Positions 25,587 to 33,717 of a stretch of DNA of 64,000 nucleotides are shown one piece after another. The notes beneath the pieces were generated by a model. The model ran no database searches. It worked only from the letters and a program-made list of their open reading frames with translations, and was not told the origin of the DNA. A program made the translations under genes and the position numbers. The stretch comes from Pseudarthrobacter oxydans (lineage in GTDB: Bacteria > Actinomycetota > Actinomycetes > Actinomycetales > Micrococcaceae): the NCBI RefSeq assembly GCF_034258515.1, contig NZ_CP139438.1:3968001-4032000 (forward strand), written 5' to 3'. Positions within the stretch are counted from its first letter, which is position 1; each line of letters begins with the position of its first letter.

Positions 25587-27314
25587 ATGGAAAGCAACCC
25601 GGTGGCGGAGGCGGAGGCGGCAGTAGACGCATCTGTGGCTGCTTTTGCGGCGGTGCTTAATGGCAGCGGTACCGCTGTTTCCGGCACGCCTGGTTCCGGT
25701 CTTGCTGGCGGTGCTGATGACGATCCGTTGCAGCGGGTTGCTGATGCGGCGTTGGATGTCCTGGGTGGGGTGGCGCGGTCGGAAGCGAAGTTGGCGGCGG
25801 TGAAGGCAGTGGCCGCGGCGGCCCTTGCCGGGGCGACGAAGGCGATGAATCCTCCGCCCGGGTCCCCTCATGAGGCCACGGCGCAGGACCGGAGCCTGGT
25901 GGCGGAGGTCGGGTGTGCGCTGGCCATCGGTGACCGGGCCGCCGGTGCTTTGCTGGCTGAAGCCCATGCCTTGACCGCGTCGCTGCCCCGGACCCTGGCC
26001 GCCCTGCAGGGCGGGACGATTTCCTGGGCGCATGCCCGGACCATGGTGGACCAGACCGTCGGCCTTGGCCCGGCCGCGGCGGCGGCCCTGGAGGCCCATT
26101 TCCTGGACCCGGACGCCCCGGGGGCGGTCCGCGGGTGCCCTGTGGGGGAGATGCCGGCGTACCGGTTCAGGGCCAAGGCGCGGGGGTGGCGGGAGCGGCA
26201 CCATCCGGAGAGCCTGGCGAAGCGGCACGCCAAGTCCCTGGCGGATAGACGCGTGGAGTACTGGCCGGATAACGACGCGATGGCCTGGGTGGCCGCCTAC
26301 CTGCCCGCGGACCAGGCATCCGCGGTCTGGAACCGGCTGACCGCCATTTCCCGGGGACTGCAGGGCCCGGACGAGGCCCGCACCCTGACCCAGCTCAGGG
26401 CCGACAATCTCGCCGAGGCGCTCCTGGGCGGCGGGAACATCTCCCGGGTTACCGCAAACAGCGAGGCAACCAGTGCCGGGCACGGTGAGACGGGAAGTTC
26501 CTGCGGCGCGGAGGTGGCAGGTCCCGGCCCGTCGTCGTCGATTCGGCCGCAGGTGCTGGTCACCGTGCCCGTGTTTTCCCTGATGGGCTTGACGGACGAG
26601 CCGGCGGTGCTGGACGGGTACGGACCCATCCCCGCCTCGATGGCCCGGGACCTCGTCGCCGACGGGGCGGATTCGTTCTACCGGGTGCTGGTGGACCCGC
26701 GGGACGGCGCGCCCCTGGAAATCGGCCGCAGCAGCTACCGGGTGACCAAAGCCATGCGGAACTGGCTCAGGCTACGCGACGGAAAATGCCCCTTCCCCGG
26801 CTGCAGCAACCCCTCCCTCGACAACGAAGCCGACCACCTCCTCGCCTGGCACAACGGCGGCACCACAGGGATCTCGAACCTCGGACAGCCCTGCCCGAAA
26901 CACCACAAACTCCGCCACACCAGCGGCTGGACACCCACCCCCGCCACCACAACCGCACCACCCGGCTGGACCTCACCCGGCTGGACCTCACCCACCGGCC
27001 GCCACTACACAACCGAACACCAGGACTGGGAACCACCCCACTGGCCGGACGTGCCGGCGCGGCCAAAACCGAAGGAGCAGCACACCGGGCAAACGCCTGG
27101 CCTGCTGCCGTATCCATCCATGTTCACTACTCATGGCTGCCCTGCCGGAGACCTCCCTTACGTGGAACCTCCTCCCGAGGAACCTGTGGGTGACAACCTG
27201 CTGGACCCGGACGATCTGCCGGCGGACGACCCCTTGTGGGAGGACTTCTATGCCCTGCCGGCCGTTTGGGCCCGCGACCCTTTAAGGGCCGGCGACCCGG
27301 CGCTGACCACCTAG
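25587..27314 (+). CDS. DUF222 domain HNH endonuclease family protein (13E12-type)
   Basis: 575 residues from the ATG at 25587. The long Ala-rich DUF222 domain (residues about 30-400, SLPRTLAALQGGTISWAHAR) is followed by a C-terminal HNH motif: CPFPGCSNPSLDNEADHLL, then CPKHHKLRH, with two metal cysteine pairs. A Pro/Thr-rich linker with a repeated GWTSP unit follows. Such genes are multi-copy and of unknown function in actinobacteria and may spread between strains. No intron, intein or mobile border is seen beside it. Confidence 0.9.
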   Translation: MESNPVAEAEAAVDASVAAFAAVLNGSGTAVSGTPGSGLAGGADDDPLQRVADAALDVLGGVARSEAKLAAVKAVAAAALAGATKAMNPPPGSPHEATAQDRSLVAEVGCALAIGDRAAGALLAEAHALTASLPRTLAALQGGTISWAHARTMVDQTVGLGPAAAAALEAHFLDPDAPGAVRGCPVGEMPAYRFRAKARGWRERHHPESLAKRHAKSLADRRVEYWPDNDAMAWVAAYLPADQASAVWNRLTAISRGLQGPDEARTLTQLRADNLAEALLGGGNISRVTANSEATSAGHGETGSSCGAEVAGPGPSSSIRPQVLVTVPVFSLMGLTDEPAVLDGYGPIPASMARDLVADGADSFYRVLVDPRDGAPLEIGRSSYRVTKAMRNWLRLRDGKCPFPGCSNPSLDNEADHLLAWHNGGTTGISNLGQPCPKHHKLRHTSGWTPTPATTTAPPGWTSPGWTSPTGRHYTTEHQDWEPPHWPDVPARPKPKEQHTGQTPGLLPYPSMFTTHGCPAGDLPYVEPPPEEPVGDNLLDPDDLPADDPLWEDFYALPAVWARDPLRAGDPALTT

Positions 27315-27334
27315 CCGGCACCACATGCCCGCCG

Positions 27335-27366
27335 CAGACCCGGCCAAATACAGACCCGGCCAAATA
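27335..27366. repeat. 16-bp perfect tandem duplication
   Basis: CAGACCCGGCCAAATA occurs twice head to tail (27335-27350 and 27351-27366), 20 bp after the HNH gene stop. This looks like a recent slippage event in a 134-bp convergent gap. Confidence 0.95.
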
Positions 27367-27409
27367 GACGGTGCCAACTACGCGGGCGGGACACCGCCCT
27401 GCCCCTGCG

Positions 27410-27427
27410 GCCGGGCGCATGCCCGGC
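27410..27427. terminator. Short GC hairpin between convergent genes
   Basis: GCCGGGC (27410-27416) and GCCCGGC (27421-27427) form a 7-bp stem with a GCAT loop. No U-tract is present. A terminator role between the HNH and Rieske genes is plausible. Confidence 0.45.
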
Positions 27428-27448
27428 TAAAGCCTCAGGCGAGCGCGC

Positions 27449-28378
27449 CTACTCAGCCCCCGGCAGGCACACTTCCACGAGGCCGTCGCTCACACGGGTC
27501 TCGAACAGTGGCTGCCGTGCCGTTGCGGGGCCAGCCTGGACTTCCCCCGTACGGAGCGAGAAGGTGCTTCCATGCCAGGGGCAGACGACGCACGGGTCGC
27601 CGCTGCCATCACCACCGCCAGAAGCCCCGGCAGCCTGAACCGCCCCGGCCTGAAGCCTGCCGCCCTTCAGCTTGCCTTCGTGAAGCGGCCCGGAGAGGTG
27701 GCTGCAGACATCGGACAGAACGCGCACATCTTCTGCCTCCCGGTAGACAAGCAACGGGATTTCGGCAACAACAACCTTGTGGAGCTTGCCGTCCGGCAGT
27801 TCCGCCAGCGGTGCCAGGGGCTGCCAGCCGCTCGGGAAGCGGTGCGGGATCTCCTCGCTGTGGTTAACGCCGGCCGCCTGCCGGTAGGTCAGGTGGCCAC
27901 CCAGGAAACCGCCCGCACCCACCACGGCAAGGCCCAGGTAAGCGAGCACCTTACCGCTTCCCCGGCCGCCCCGGGCACGTGCAACCAAGGAGGCAAGGTA
28001 TAGGCCCGTTGCGGTGATGTTGGCGGCAGCGTGAACCAGCCCCACCCGCTGCTGCTGGGGGTGCAGTTGGCTCCAATCGGTAAAACCTGCGACGGCGGAG
28101 GGCACAGCGGTGCCGGTTCCCATTCCGATCAGGACTGCGGCAGCCCGATCATTACCGGGGAAAGCATCCAGTACAGCGGCCGATATCCAGGCCCCGAGCG
28201 GCACCTGGACCGCCAGCGGATGCACGGGGTGCCCTATGGGAACGCCATGGAGGACGTCGCGTGCCCACTTCGGGCGGATAACCCGCTTCACCACCTTTCG
28301 GACCTTCTTGGCCACAGGATCCAGCCACTCGGCATCCTCCAGGCGGGTAACAAGTTCCAATGCAGGCAGCGGTTTCAT
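27449..28378 (-). CDS. Rieske [2Fe-2S] protein with DUF2231 membrane domain
   Basis: 309 residues. The N-terminal half is a DUF2231-type membrane domain (HPVHPLAVQVPLGAWISAAV, with three to four helices to about residue 170). The C-terminal half is a Rieske domain with ligands CSH and CPWH. The two ligand pairs are about 38 residues apart instead of the usual 15-17, because of a Gly/Ala-rich insert (AAGASGGGDGSGDP). It probably feeds electrons at the membrane, but the partner is unknown. The start ATG is at 28376-28378. Confidence 0.9.
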   Translation of the reverse strand: MKPLPALELVTRLEDAEWLDPVAKKVRKVVKRVIRPKWARDVLHGVPIGHPVHPLAVQVPLGAWISAAVLDAFPGNDRAAAVLIGMGTGTAVPSAVAGFTDWSQLHPQQQRVGLVHAAANITATGLYLASLVARARGGRGSGKVLAYLGLAVVGAGGFLGGHLTYRQAAGVNHSEEIPHRFPSGWQPLAPLAELPDGKLHKVVVAEIPLLVYREAEDVRVLSDVCSHLSGPLHEGKLKGGRLQAGAVQAAGASGGGDGSGDPCVVCPWHGSTFSLRTGEVQAGPATARQPLFETRVSDGLVEVCLPGAE

Positions 28379-28471
28379 GCGTCTCCCTTACCCCTTTGCT
28401 CCGTGTCCAGCCGTTGCCCGGAAGCTTACTTGCTGGGGCGGGCGGGGCACAGGGCAATGGGGCGCGGAAGG

Positions 28472-28771
28472 CTAACGGAGTGGAGAACCAAGCACCGTGA
28501 ACTGGTGGCCGCCCATTTCGCCGGACAGCAGGGGCATGGCCTCGGTTATGGCAGCCTGCACGCTGTCCAGTTCCAGCGAAGCCCGGTGGGCCTCCGGCGA
28601 TTCCCACAGTTCACATACGAACACCGTGTCCGGCGCGGCATCGTTGATGCCGACTTCATACAGCAGGCAGCCTGCCTCCTTCAGCCCGGCCATGGGCCGG
28701 ACCAGGATGGAAACGACGGCGTCACGCTGGCCGGGTTTGGTCTCGAGGGTTCCCACATTCGCAAAGGTCAT
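28472..28771 (-). CDS. Antibiotic biosynthesis monooxygenase (ABM) family protein
   Basis: 99 residues from the ATG 28769-28771. Dimeric alpha/beta-barrel ABM features: MTFANVGTLETKPGQRDAVV, CLLYEVGINDAAPDTVFVCE and LWESPEAHRASLE. Members include heme-degrading and quinone-forming oxygenases and many uncharacterised proteins. It lies 38 bp downstream of dctA on the same strand and may share its transcript. Confidence 0.85.
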   Translation of the reverse strand: MTFANVGTLETKPGQRDAVVSILVRPMAGLKEAGCLLYEVGINDAAPDTVFVCELWESPEAHRASLELDSVQAAITEAMPLLSGEMGGHQFTVLGSPLR

Positions 28772-28809
28772 AGGGACAGTGTGCAGGACGGGCACGACAG
28801 AACGCGGCG

Positions 28810-30249
28810 CTACCGCGCCCTCGCAGGGGACGTCTCCACGGGCAGGGTTTCCGCCGGCCGGGACGGTTCTGCTTCGGGCGCCACTGCGGGGCCACCCGGC
28901 ACTTTGCTGCTGGCTGGCTCCGTCGCTGCCTCCGCCGTCGTAATGCCACCGGCAAAGGCGCGAAGCATGGCGGCACGGTCGAACTGGCCCTCCCACTTTG
29001 CCACCACAAAAGTGGCAACGCAGTTCCCCAGCAGGTTCACCACTACGCGCATGGAGTCCATCAACCGGTCCGCGCCAAGGAGCAGCGCGACGCCGGCCAC
29101 CGGGAAGATCCCCAGCGCACCCGCGGTGGCGGAGAGCGCCAGGAACGCCGAACCGGGTACGCCGGCCATTCCTTTGGACGTAAGCATGAGGACCCCAAGG
29201 GCGGCAAGTTGCTGGCCCAGGTCCAGGTTGTAGCCAAAGGCCTGCGCCAGGAACAGCAGCGAGATGGAAAGGTAAAGCGCGGCGCCGTCCAGGTTGAAGG
29301 AGTAGCCGGTGGGGACCACCAGGCCGGTGGTGGCGCGGGAACAGCCGGCGTTGGTCAGCTTGGTCATGATGCGTGGCATCACGGACTCGGTGGACGCGGT
29401 GCCCAGCGCCAGGAGGAATTCCTCCCGGGTGTACTTCATGAACTGCCACAGCGGCACCCGCGGATACGCCCATGCCACCACGAACAGCAGCCCGATGAAC
29501 ACGATTGCCGCGCCATAGCAGGCTGCGATCAGCAGCGCATAGGTGCCCAGCGAGCCCAGGCCGTATTGTCCGATGATGAAGGCCATGGCGCCGAAGGCTC
29601 CCACGGGAGCCACCCGCATCACCCAGCCCATGATCTTGAAGAACAGTTCCAGCACCGTTTCCATCAGGGTGATGACCGGCAGGCAGCGTTCACGGCCGAC
29701 GACGACGATCGCCGCACCGAAGAACACCGCGAAGCACAGGACCTGCAGCAGGCTGTTGCCGGCAAAGGCGCCCACCACGCTCGTGGGAATGATTCCCAGG
29801 ATGAAGGCGCCGGCGTCCTTGGGCGGGGCGGTGGCGGTTTTCGCGTTGAGGGCGTCCTGGGAGAGCGACGCCGGATCGATGTTCAGTCCCGCGCCGGGCT
29901 GGACAAGGTTCCCCACAACGAGGCCGAAGACCAGGGCGAACAGCGTGGCTGCCGTGAAATAGGCCAGCGCCTTCACCCCGACGCGGCCTACGGCCTTGAC
30001 GTCGCTGACTGCCGCGATGCCGGTGACGATCACCAGGAAGATCAGCGGCGCGATGATCATCTTGATCAACTGGATGAAGCCGTCACCCAGGGGGCGAAGC
30101 GCCGCGCCGGTGTCAGGCCAGAAGTGGCCGATCAGGACGCCGCCGACGACGGCAACCAGGATCTGGAAGAAGAGGGACTTGTAGAGCGGCTGCCTGGGCG
30201 CCCCGGTTGGCGGTTGCAGGGAGGGTGCTGCGTCGGCGGTGAAGTTCAT
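28810..30249 (-). CDS. dctA: C4-dicarboxylate:cation symporter, DctA type
   Basis: 479 residues from the ATG 30247-30249 (an upstream in-frame start lacks a good site). It is a DAACS-family symporter with eight helices and two hairpins: LYKSLFFQILVAVVGGVLIG, the serine-rich LGTASTESVMPRIM, VPTGYSFNLDGAALYLS and GVPGSAFLALSATAGALGIF. It imports succinate, fumarate or malate. The C-terminus has an extra Pro/Ala-rich cytoplasmic tail. It is divergent from the amidase operon, with palindromic sites in the shared promoter region. Confidence 0.92.
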   Translation of the reverse strand: MNFTADAAPSLQPPTGAPRQPLYKSLFFQILVAVVGGVLIGHFWPDTGAALRPLGDGFIQLIKMIIAPLIFLVIVTGIAAVSDVKAVGRVGVKALAYFTAATLFALVFGLVVGNLVQPGAGLNIDPASLSQDALNAKTATAPPKDAGAFILGIIPTSVVGAFAGNSLLQVLCFAVFFGAAIVVVGRERCLPVITLMETVLELFFKIMGWVMRVAPVGAFGAMAFIIGQYGLGSLGTYALLIAACYGAAIVFIGLLFVVAWAYPRVPLWQFMKYTREEFLLALGTASTESVMPRIMTKLTNAGCSRATTGLVVPTGYSFNLDGAALYLSISLLFLAQAFGYNLDLGQQLAALGVLMLTSKGMAGVPGSAFLALSATAGALGIFPVAGVALLLGADRLMDSMRVVVNLLGNCVATFVVAKWEGQFDRAAMLRAFAGGITTAEAATEPASSKVPGGPAVAPEAEPSRPAETLPVETSPARAR

Positions 30250-30324
30250 GCCAGTGCCTGTTCGTTGAAGGACGGACGGCACACGGGATGCCGCAGGGTC
30301 ACGAGCAACGCTAGGGAATGCATG

Positions 30325-30353
30325 TTTCCGGAAAGATAAATCCGTAATGCGGA
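30325..30353. promoter_or_regulatory. Two adjacent palindromes between dctA and the amidase operon
   Basis: TTTCCGGAAA (30325-30334) is a perfect palindrome. TCCGTAATGCGGA (30341-30353) is a second one with CCG/CGG halves, in an AT-rich setting. They lie in the 240-bp divergent region. The Lrp-type regulator at 32548 is a candidate binder. A third GACGG/CCGTC hairpin follows at 30363-30379. Confidence 0.45.
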
Positions 30354-30489
30354 ATTATTAAACCGACGGGGTCCGTCGGGGCGAAATGAGCCGGCAACTT
30401 ATGTGACATGACAGCGCCACGGGGGAGTGAAAGTATCCCCTTGTCTCAGCTGCACGGGCTGCACCCCAGCCCCGAAGAAACGGAGCATC

Positions 30490-30795
30490 ATGCCACTCAC
30501 TCCCCCCACCGACGCCGAACTGGACACCATGATCCGGGCCCGCCTCGCCTCGCTCGGCATCGACCTGAACCAGCTTCCCGCCGGAACCGCCAGCGACCCG
30601 GAGACGGGAAGCCCGGGACAGGCGTCGGTCCTGGCCAGCCTGCGCTCCTTCATGCGCACCACAGTCGCTGAACTCAGCGCCTACCAGGTGCCTTTCGCCG
30701 GCCCGGCAGGCAATGCGGACCCTGCGCTCTTGTCCCAGCAGGCGGCCCCTCCGGCCCTGTACCCCTCGATTGACACTGCACGGAGGACGGCATGA
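30490..30795 (+). CDS. Small protein, possible GatC/AtzG-like amidase partner
   Basis: 101 residues from the ATG at 30490 (CGGAG upstream). It is hydrophilic and helical in its first 75 residues (PTDAELDTMIRARLASLGID, ASVLASLRSFMRTTVAELSA), with a disordered tail. It overlaps the amidase start by ATGA, so it is translationally coupled. Small helical proteins encoded just before amidase-signature enzymes are often subunits (GatC, AtzG). Similarity here is only in size, position and helical pattern. It has no export signal whereas the amidase does, which argues against a tight complex unless they are co-exported. Confidence 0.7.
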   Translation: MPLTPPTDAELDTMIRARLASLGIDLNQLPAGTASDPETGSPGQASVLASLRSFMRTTVAELSAYQVPFAGPAGNADPALLSQQAAPPALYPSIDTARRTA

Positions 30796-32489
30796 ACCCG
30801 GTGGAAAGCTCGACCAGCCAGCCCATGGACCGCACCATCGACCGCCGGTCATTCGTCAACAGGTTTGCCGTGCTGGCTGCGGCCACCTCGTTGGGCGCGG
30901 CGGCGCTTCCCGCCGTTGCCCATGCGGCGCCCTCGGCAACAGTGCCGGCGGGCATCAACCCGGACGCCTACGGCGACGTCCGGCCCGAGGCCCTCGCCGA
31001 CATCACCGAACTGACCATCGCGGAAGCAGCAAGCCTCATCCGGCAGGGCCGGCTCAGTGCGGAACTCCTGGTGGAGGCCTACCTCGACCGGATCGGCGCC
31101 TTTGATGCGGGCTACCAGGCTTTCAACCTCGTGGCCGCCGACGACGCCCTTGCCAGCGCCCGCGCCCTGGCCGGCGCGGCGCACAAGGGTCCCCTGCACG
31201 GCATTCCCCTGGCCATCAAGGACAACTACTACACCCGCGCTTATCCCACGACGGCGAACTCCTACATCTTCAAGGACTTTGTTCCCCCTTTTGACGCAAC
31301 GGCGGTCTCCAGGCTGGCGAATGCCGGCGGCATCGTCCTTGGCAAGACCCAGATGGGGCCGCTCGCCACCACCAGGGCCACCACGCCGGACGGCCGCATC
31401 ACCACCGTCAATGCGTGGACGCCGGGGAATCCGCAGACGAATCCCGGCGGGTCCTCGTCCGGCTCAGCCACGGCTGTGGCCGCACGGATGGCGGCGTCCA
31501 GCGTCGGAACCCAAACCGGCGGTTCCATCACCGCGCCCTCCAACGCCCAGAACCTCACCGGGCTCAAACCCACCATGGGCCGGGTCTCGCTGTACGGCAT
31601 CATCCCCCTGAGCTATACCCGCGACCACCCTGGCCCCCTCGCCAGGGATGCCAAGGACGCGGCAATCATGTTGAGCACCATGGCCGGCGAAGATCCCAAC
31701 GATCCGCGGACACTGGGGCTTCCACCGGTTCCGGACCTGATCCAGGCCGCCACCCCGGTGAAGCGCGGCAACAAGGTGGCCATGCGCTGGGGGACCCGCG
31801 TGGGCGTCATCCCGGACTTCACCGCAGGCTCATCGGAAACAGCGGCCGCGCGCCGGGCCTTCCTGGACAAGCTCGCCGGCATTGAAGGCATCCAGGTGGT
31901 CGACGTGCGGTTGCCGGAGGACTGGGACACCCTCACCAGCACTGCCTTCAACAACGTCCGGCTGCCGGAACGCAGCGAGCCCTTCCTGCCGGTGCTGCGC
32001 AAGGACCTGCGCAGCTTCGGGGTGTCGGTAACCGGCTGGCTGCAGGGCTCCATGCTCGGCGCGAACGAGTATGTGCTGGGCCAGCGTGCCAAGGTCCTGC
32101 TGCTGGAACGCGTGCTGGAGGACCTGTTCGAGCAGTGCGACGTGGTGCTGCAGACCAGCCCCAACCCGTTCGATGCCATCGGCCTGCCGGAACTCGCCCT
32201 GCCCATCGGCTTCGACTCCGCGGGCGTTCCCATCGGCACCATCCTCGGCGGCCAGCCCTTCGCCGAGGACCGGCTCCTTGCCGTGGCTGCGGCGTACCAG
32301 GCCGTGACGGACTGGCACCTGCGGCGCCCGGCGAACCCTGCCGGGGACTCCCCCGAGCCGATCTCCGTTGATCCGTCCAAGTCCCGGAAGCCCTTCAGCA
32401 AGAGCGCCCGCGGCAAGGTTGCGGCCGCGCCCGTTCCACCGGGCCGGGGCCGCCTCGAGGCGCACGAGGTGGCCGAGCTGTCCCAGTAG
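30792..32489 (+). CDS. Tat-exported amidase (amidase signature family)
   Basis: 565 residues. The N-terminus has a twin-arginine signal (DRRSFVNRFAVLAAATSLGA, cleavage near AHAAPS). The amidase-signature triad is visible: Lys143 in AIKDNYY, cis-Ser221 in GGSSSGSATAV, nucleophile Ser245 in GTQTGGSITAPS. A C-terminal basic Pro-rich tail follows. Acting outside the membrane, it would release ammonia or amines from amides. Neighbouring dctA, an M20 amidohydrolase and an MHS transporter suggest a scavenging module for amide-linked carboxylates. Confidence 0.92.
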   Translation: MNPVESSTSQPMDRTIDRRSFVNRFAVLAAATSLGAAALPAVAHAAPSATVPAGINPDAYGDVRPEALADITELTIAEAASLIRQGRLSAELLVEAYLDRIGAFDAGYQAFNLVAADDALASARALAGAAHKGPLHGIPLAIKDNYYTRAYPTTANSYIFKDFVPPFDATAVSRLANAGGIVLGKTQMGPLATTRATTPDGRITTVNAWTPGNPQTNPGGSSSGSATAVAARMAASSVGTQTGGSITAPSNAQNLTGLKPTMGRVSLYGIIPLSYTRDHPGPLARDAKDAAIMLSTMAGEDPNDPRTLGLPPVPDLIQAATPVKRGNKVAMRWGTRVGVIPDFTAGSSETAAARRAFLDKLAGIEGIQVVDVRLPEDWDTLTSTAFNNVRLPERSEPFLPVLRKDLRSFGVSVTGWLQGSMLGANEYVLGQRAKVLLLERVLEDLFEQCDVVLQTSPNPFDAIGLPELALPIGFDSAGVPIGTILGGQPFAEDRLLAVAAAYQAVTDWHLRRPANPAGDSPEPISVDPSKSRKPFSKSARGKVAAAPVPPGRGRLEAHEVAELSQ

Positions 32490-32503
32490 CAGCCCCGGAA
32501 GCC

Positions 32504-32536
32504 CCCGGCCCGCCCCCTTCCAGGAGGCGGGCCGGG
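32504..32536. terminator. GC-rich hairpin between convergent genes
   Basis: CCCGGCCCGCC (32504-32514) pairs perfectly with GGCGGGCCGGG (32526-32536) across an 11-nt loop that can add CCT/AGG pairs. No U-tract is seen. It lies between the amidase and the convergent Lrp gene. Confidence 0.65.
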
Positions 32537-32547
32537 ACGTCCACGGC

Positions 32548-33579
32548 TCAGTCCGCAGCCGGCAGTCCTCCGGCCTCCACCACCACCGCGCCGCTCGACG
32601 TCGTATCCTCCTTCAGCATCCAGCCGACCCGTTTGACGGTCCGCAGCATCACCACGCTCTCCACCAGTTCGATGTCCGGGACCTTCTGCTGCAGTGCCAG
32701 TTCGGCGTTCATCACGTCCGCCAGCGACTGCAGCCACATGATGATCACGAAATTGGTGGGGCCTGTGGTGGAGGCGCTGAGCCGGACGTTGCTGATGGTA
32801 CGGATTTCGGCGGCGGCAGCCTCATGGCGGCCGGCCGGAACGTTCGCGAACCACTGGCAGGTCACCGGGTAGGAAGAGTAGGCCTGCGCAATTTCGCACC
32901 GGAACAGCAGGATGCCGCTGGCCAGCACGCGGTTCAGCTGCCGCTGCACTGTGGCCGGGTGGCGCCCCAGCCCCCGCGCGATGTCAGCCGCCGTGGCGCG
33001 TCCGTCCCGCGCGAGGTACGGCAACAGGTCCAGGTGGCTCGCCGGCAGTTCACCCTGCGGGTCCGGCCGCCGCGTCCCCGCACCGGCCGAAGCACCCAGC
33101 GTCCTCAGGGTAGCCAGCTGGGTCCGGTCCAGGACGTTCAGGCGCCACTCGTCCGCGCTGGTGTGAAGCCGTGTACAAAGCGCCGTCTGGTACTTGGTGA
33201 GCCCCTCAACGGTCTTCAGCCGGGAAACAACCCGGCTGCTGAACTCGTCCAACGATTTCGTGATGACGGTCAGCATCAGGTCCCGGTTGCTGGCCGCCTC
33301 CTCGACGGTGACGATCTCCGGCACGGCCGCCAATTGCGCCGTGACACTGTCACGCAGATGCATCTCGCAGTCCACCGCAACGAACGCCAGGAGCATCTGC
33401 TGCGGATCCCCCACCAGGTGGGCGGTGACCCATGCCGCCCCGCTTGATGCCAGCCGCTCCCACCGGGCAGCAAGCGTGGTGGCGTGGACGCCCAGCACCT
33501 TTGACGCATCCGCCCAGCCGAGCCGCGGGGAGGACTGCAGTACCTGGATGAGCGCCAGATCGTCTTCGCTGAGTTCCAC
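32548..33579 (-). CDS. Tandem (double) Lrp/AsnC-type regulator
   Basis: 343 residues, about twice the usual Lrp length. Two winged helix-turn-helix units are visible: VLQSSPRLGWADASKVLGVH near the N-terminus, and LARDGRATAADIARGLGRHP at about residue 185. Each is followed by a RAM-like domain (EIVTVEEAASNRDLMLTVIT; NVRLSASTTGPTNFVIIMWL). It looks like a fusion of two Lrp protomers. It is divergent from the M20 amidohydrolase gene and convergent with the amidase gene, and likely controls one or both. Confidence 0.88.
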   Translation of the reverse strand: MELSEDDLALIQVLQSSPRLGWADASKVLGVHATTLAARWERLASSGAAWVTAHLVGDPQQMLLAFVAVDCEMHLRDSVTAQLAAVPEIVTVEEAASNRDLMLTVITKSLDEFSSRVVSRLKTVEGLTKYQTALCTRLHTSADEWRLNVLDRTQLATLRTLGASAGAGTRRPDPQGELPASHLDLLPYLARDGRATAADIARGLGRHPATVQRQLNRVLASGILLFRCEIAQAYSSYPVTCQWFANVPAGRHEAAAAEIRTISNVRLSASTTGPTNFVIIMWLQSLADVMNAELALQQKVPDIELVESVVMLRTVKRVGWMLKEDTTSSGAVVVEAGGLPAAD

Positions 33580-33717
33580 GGATCACCCCTTGTTTCTTCT
33601 GCACGAATCCTGCAGAGAGGCCGTACTTGCAGCATATTTCCAGCGGTTTCGGAGGATGTGAACTGCGCCACTCCAGAATAGTCCACAGACCCGGAACGCC
33701 AATGCGAGGAGTGACAA

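Noticed and set aside
25587..27314. HNH protein as a homing endonuclease or part of a mobile intron
   Set aside because: It is a stand-alone DUF222-HNH gene with normal borders; no split host gene or intron structure surrounds it.
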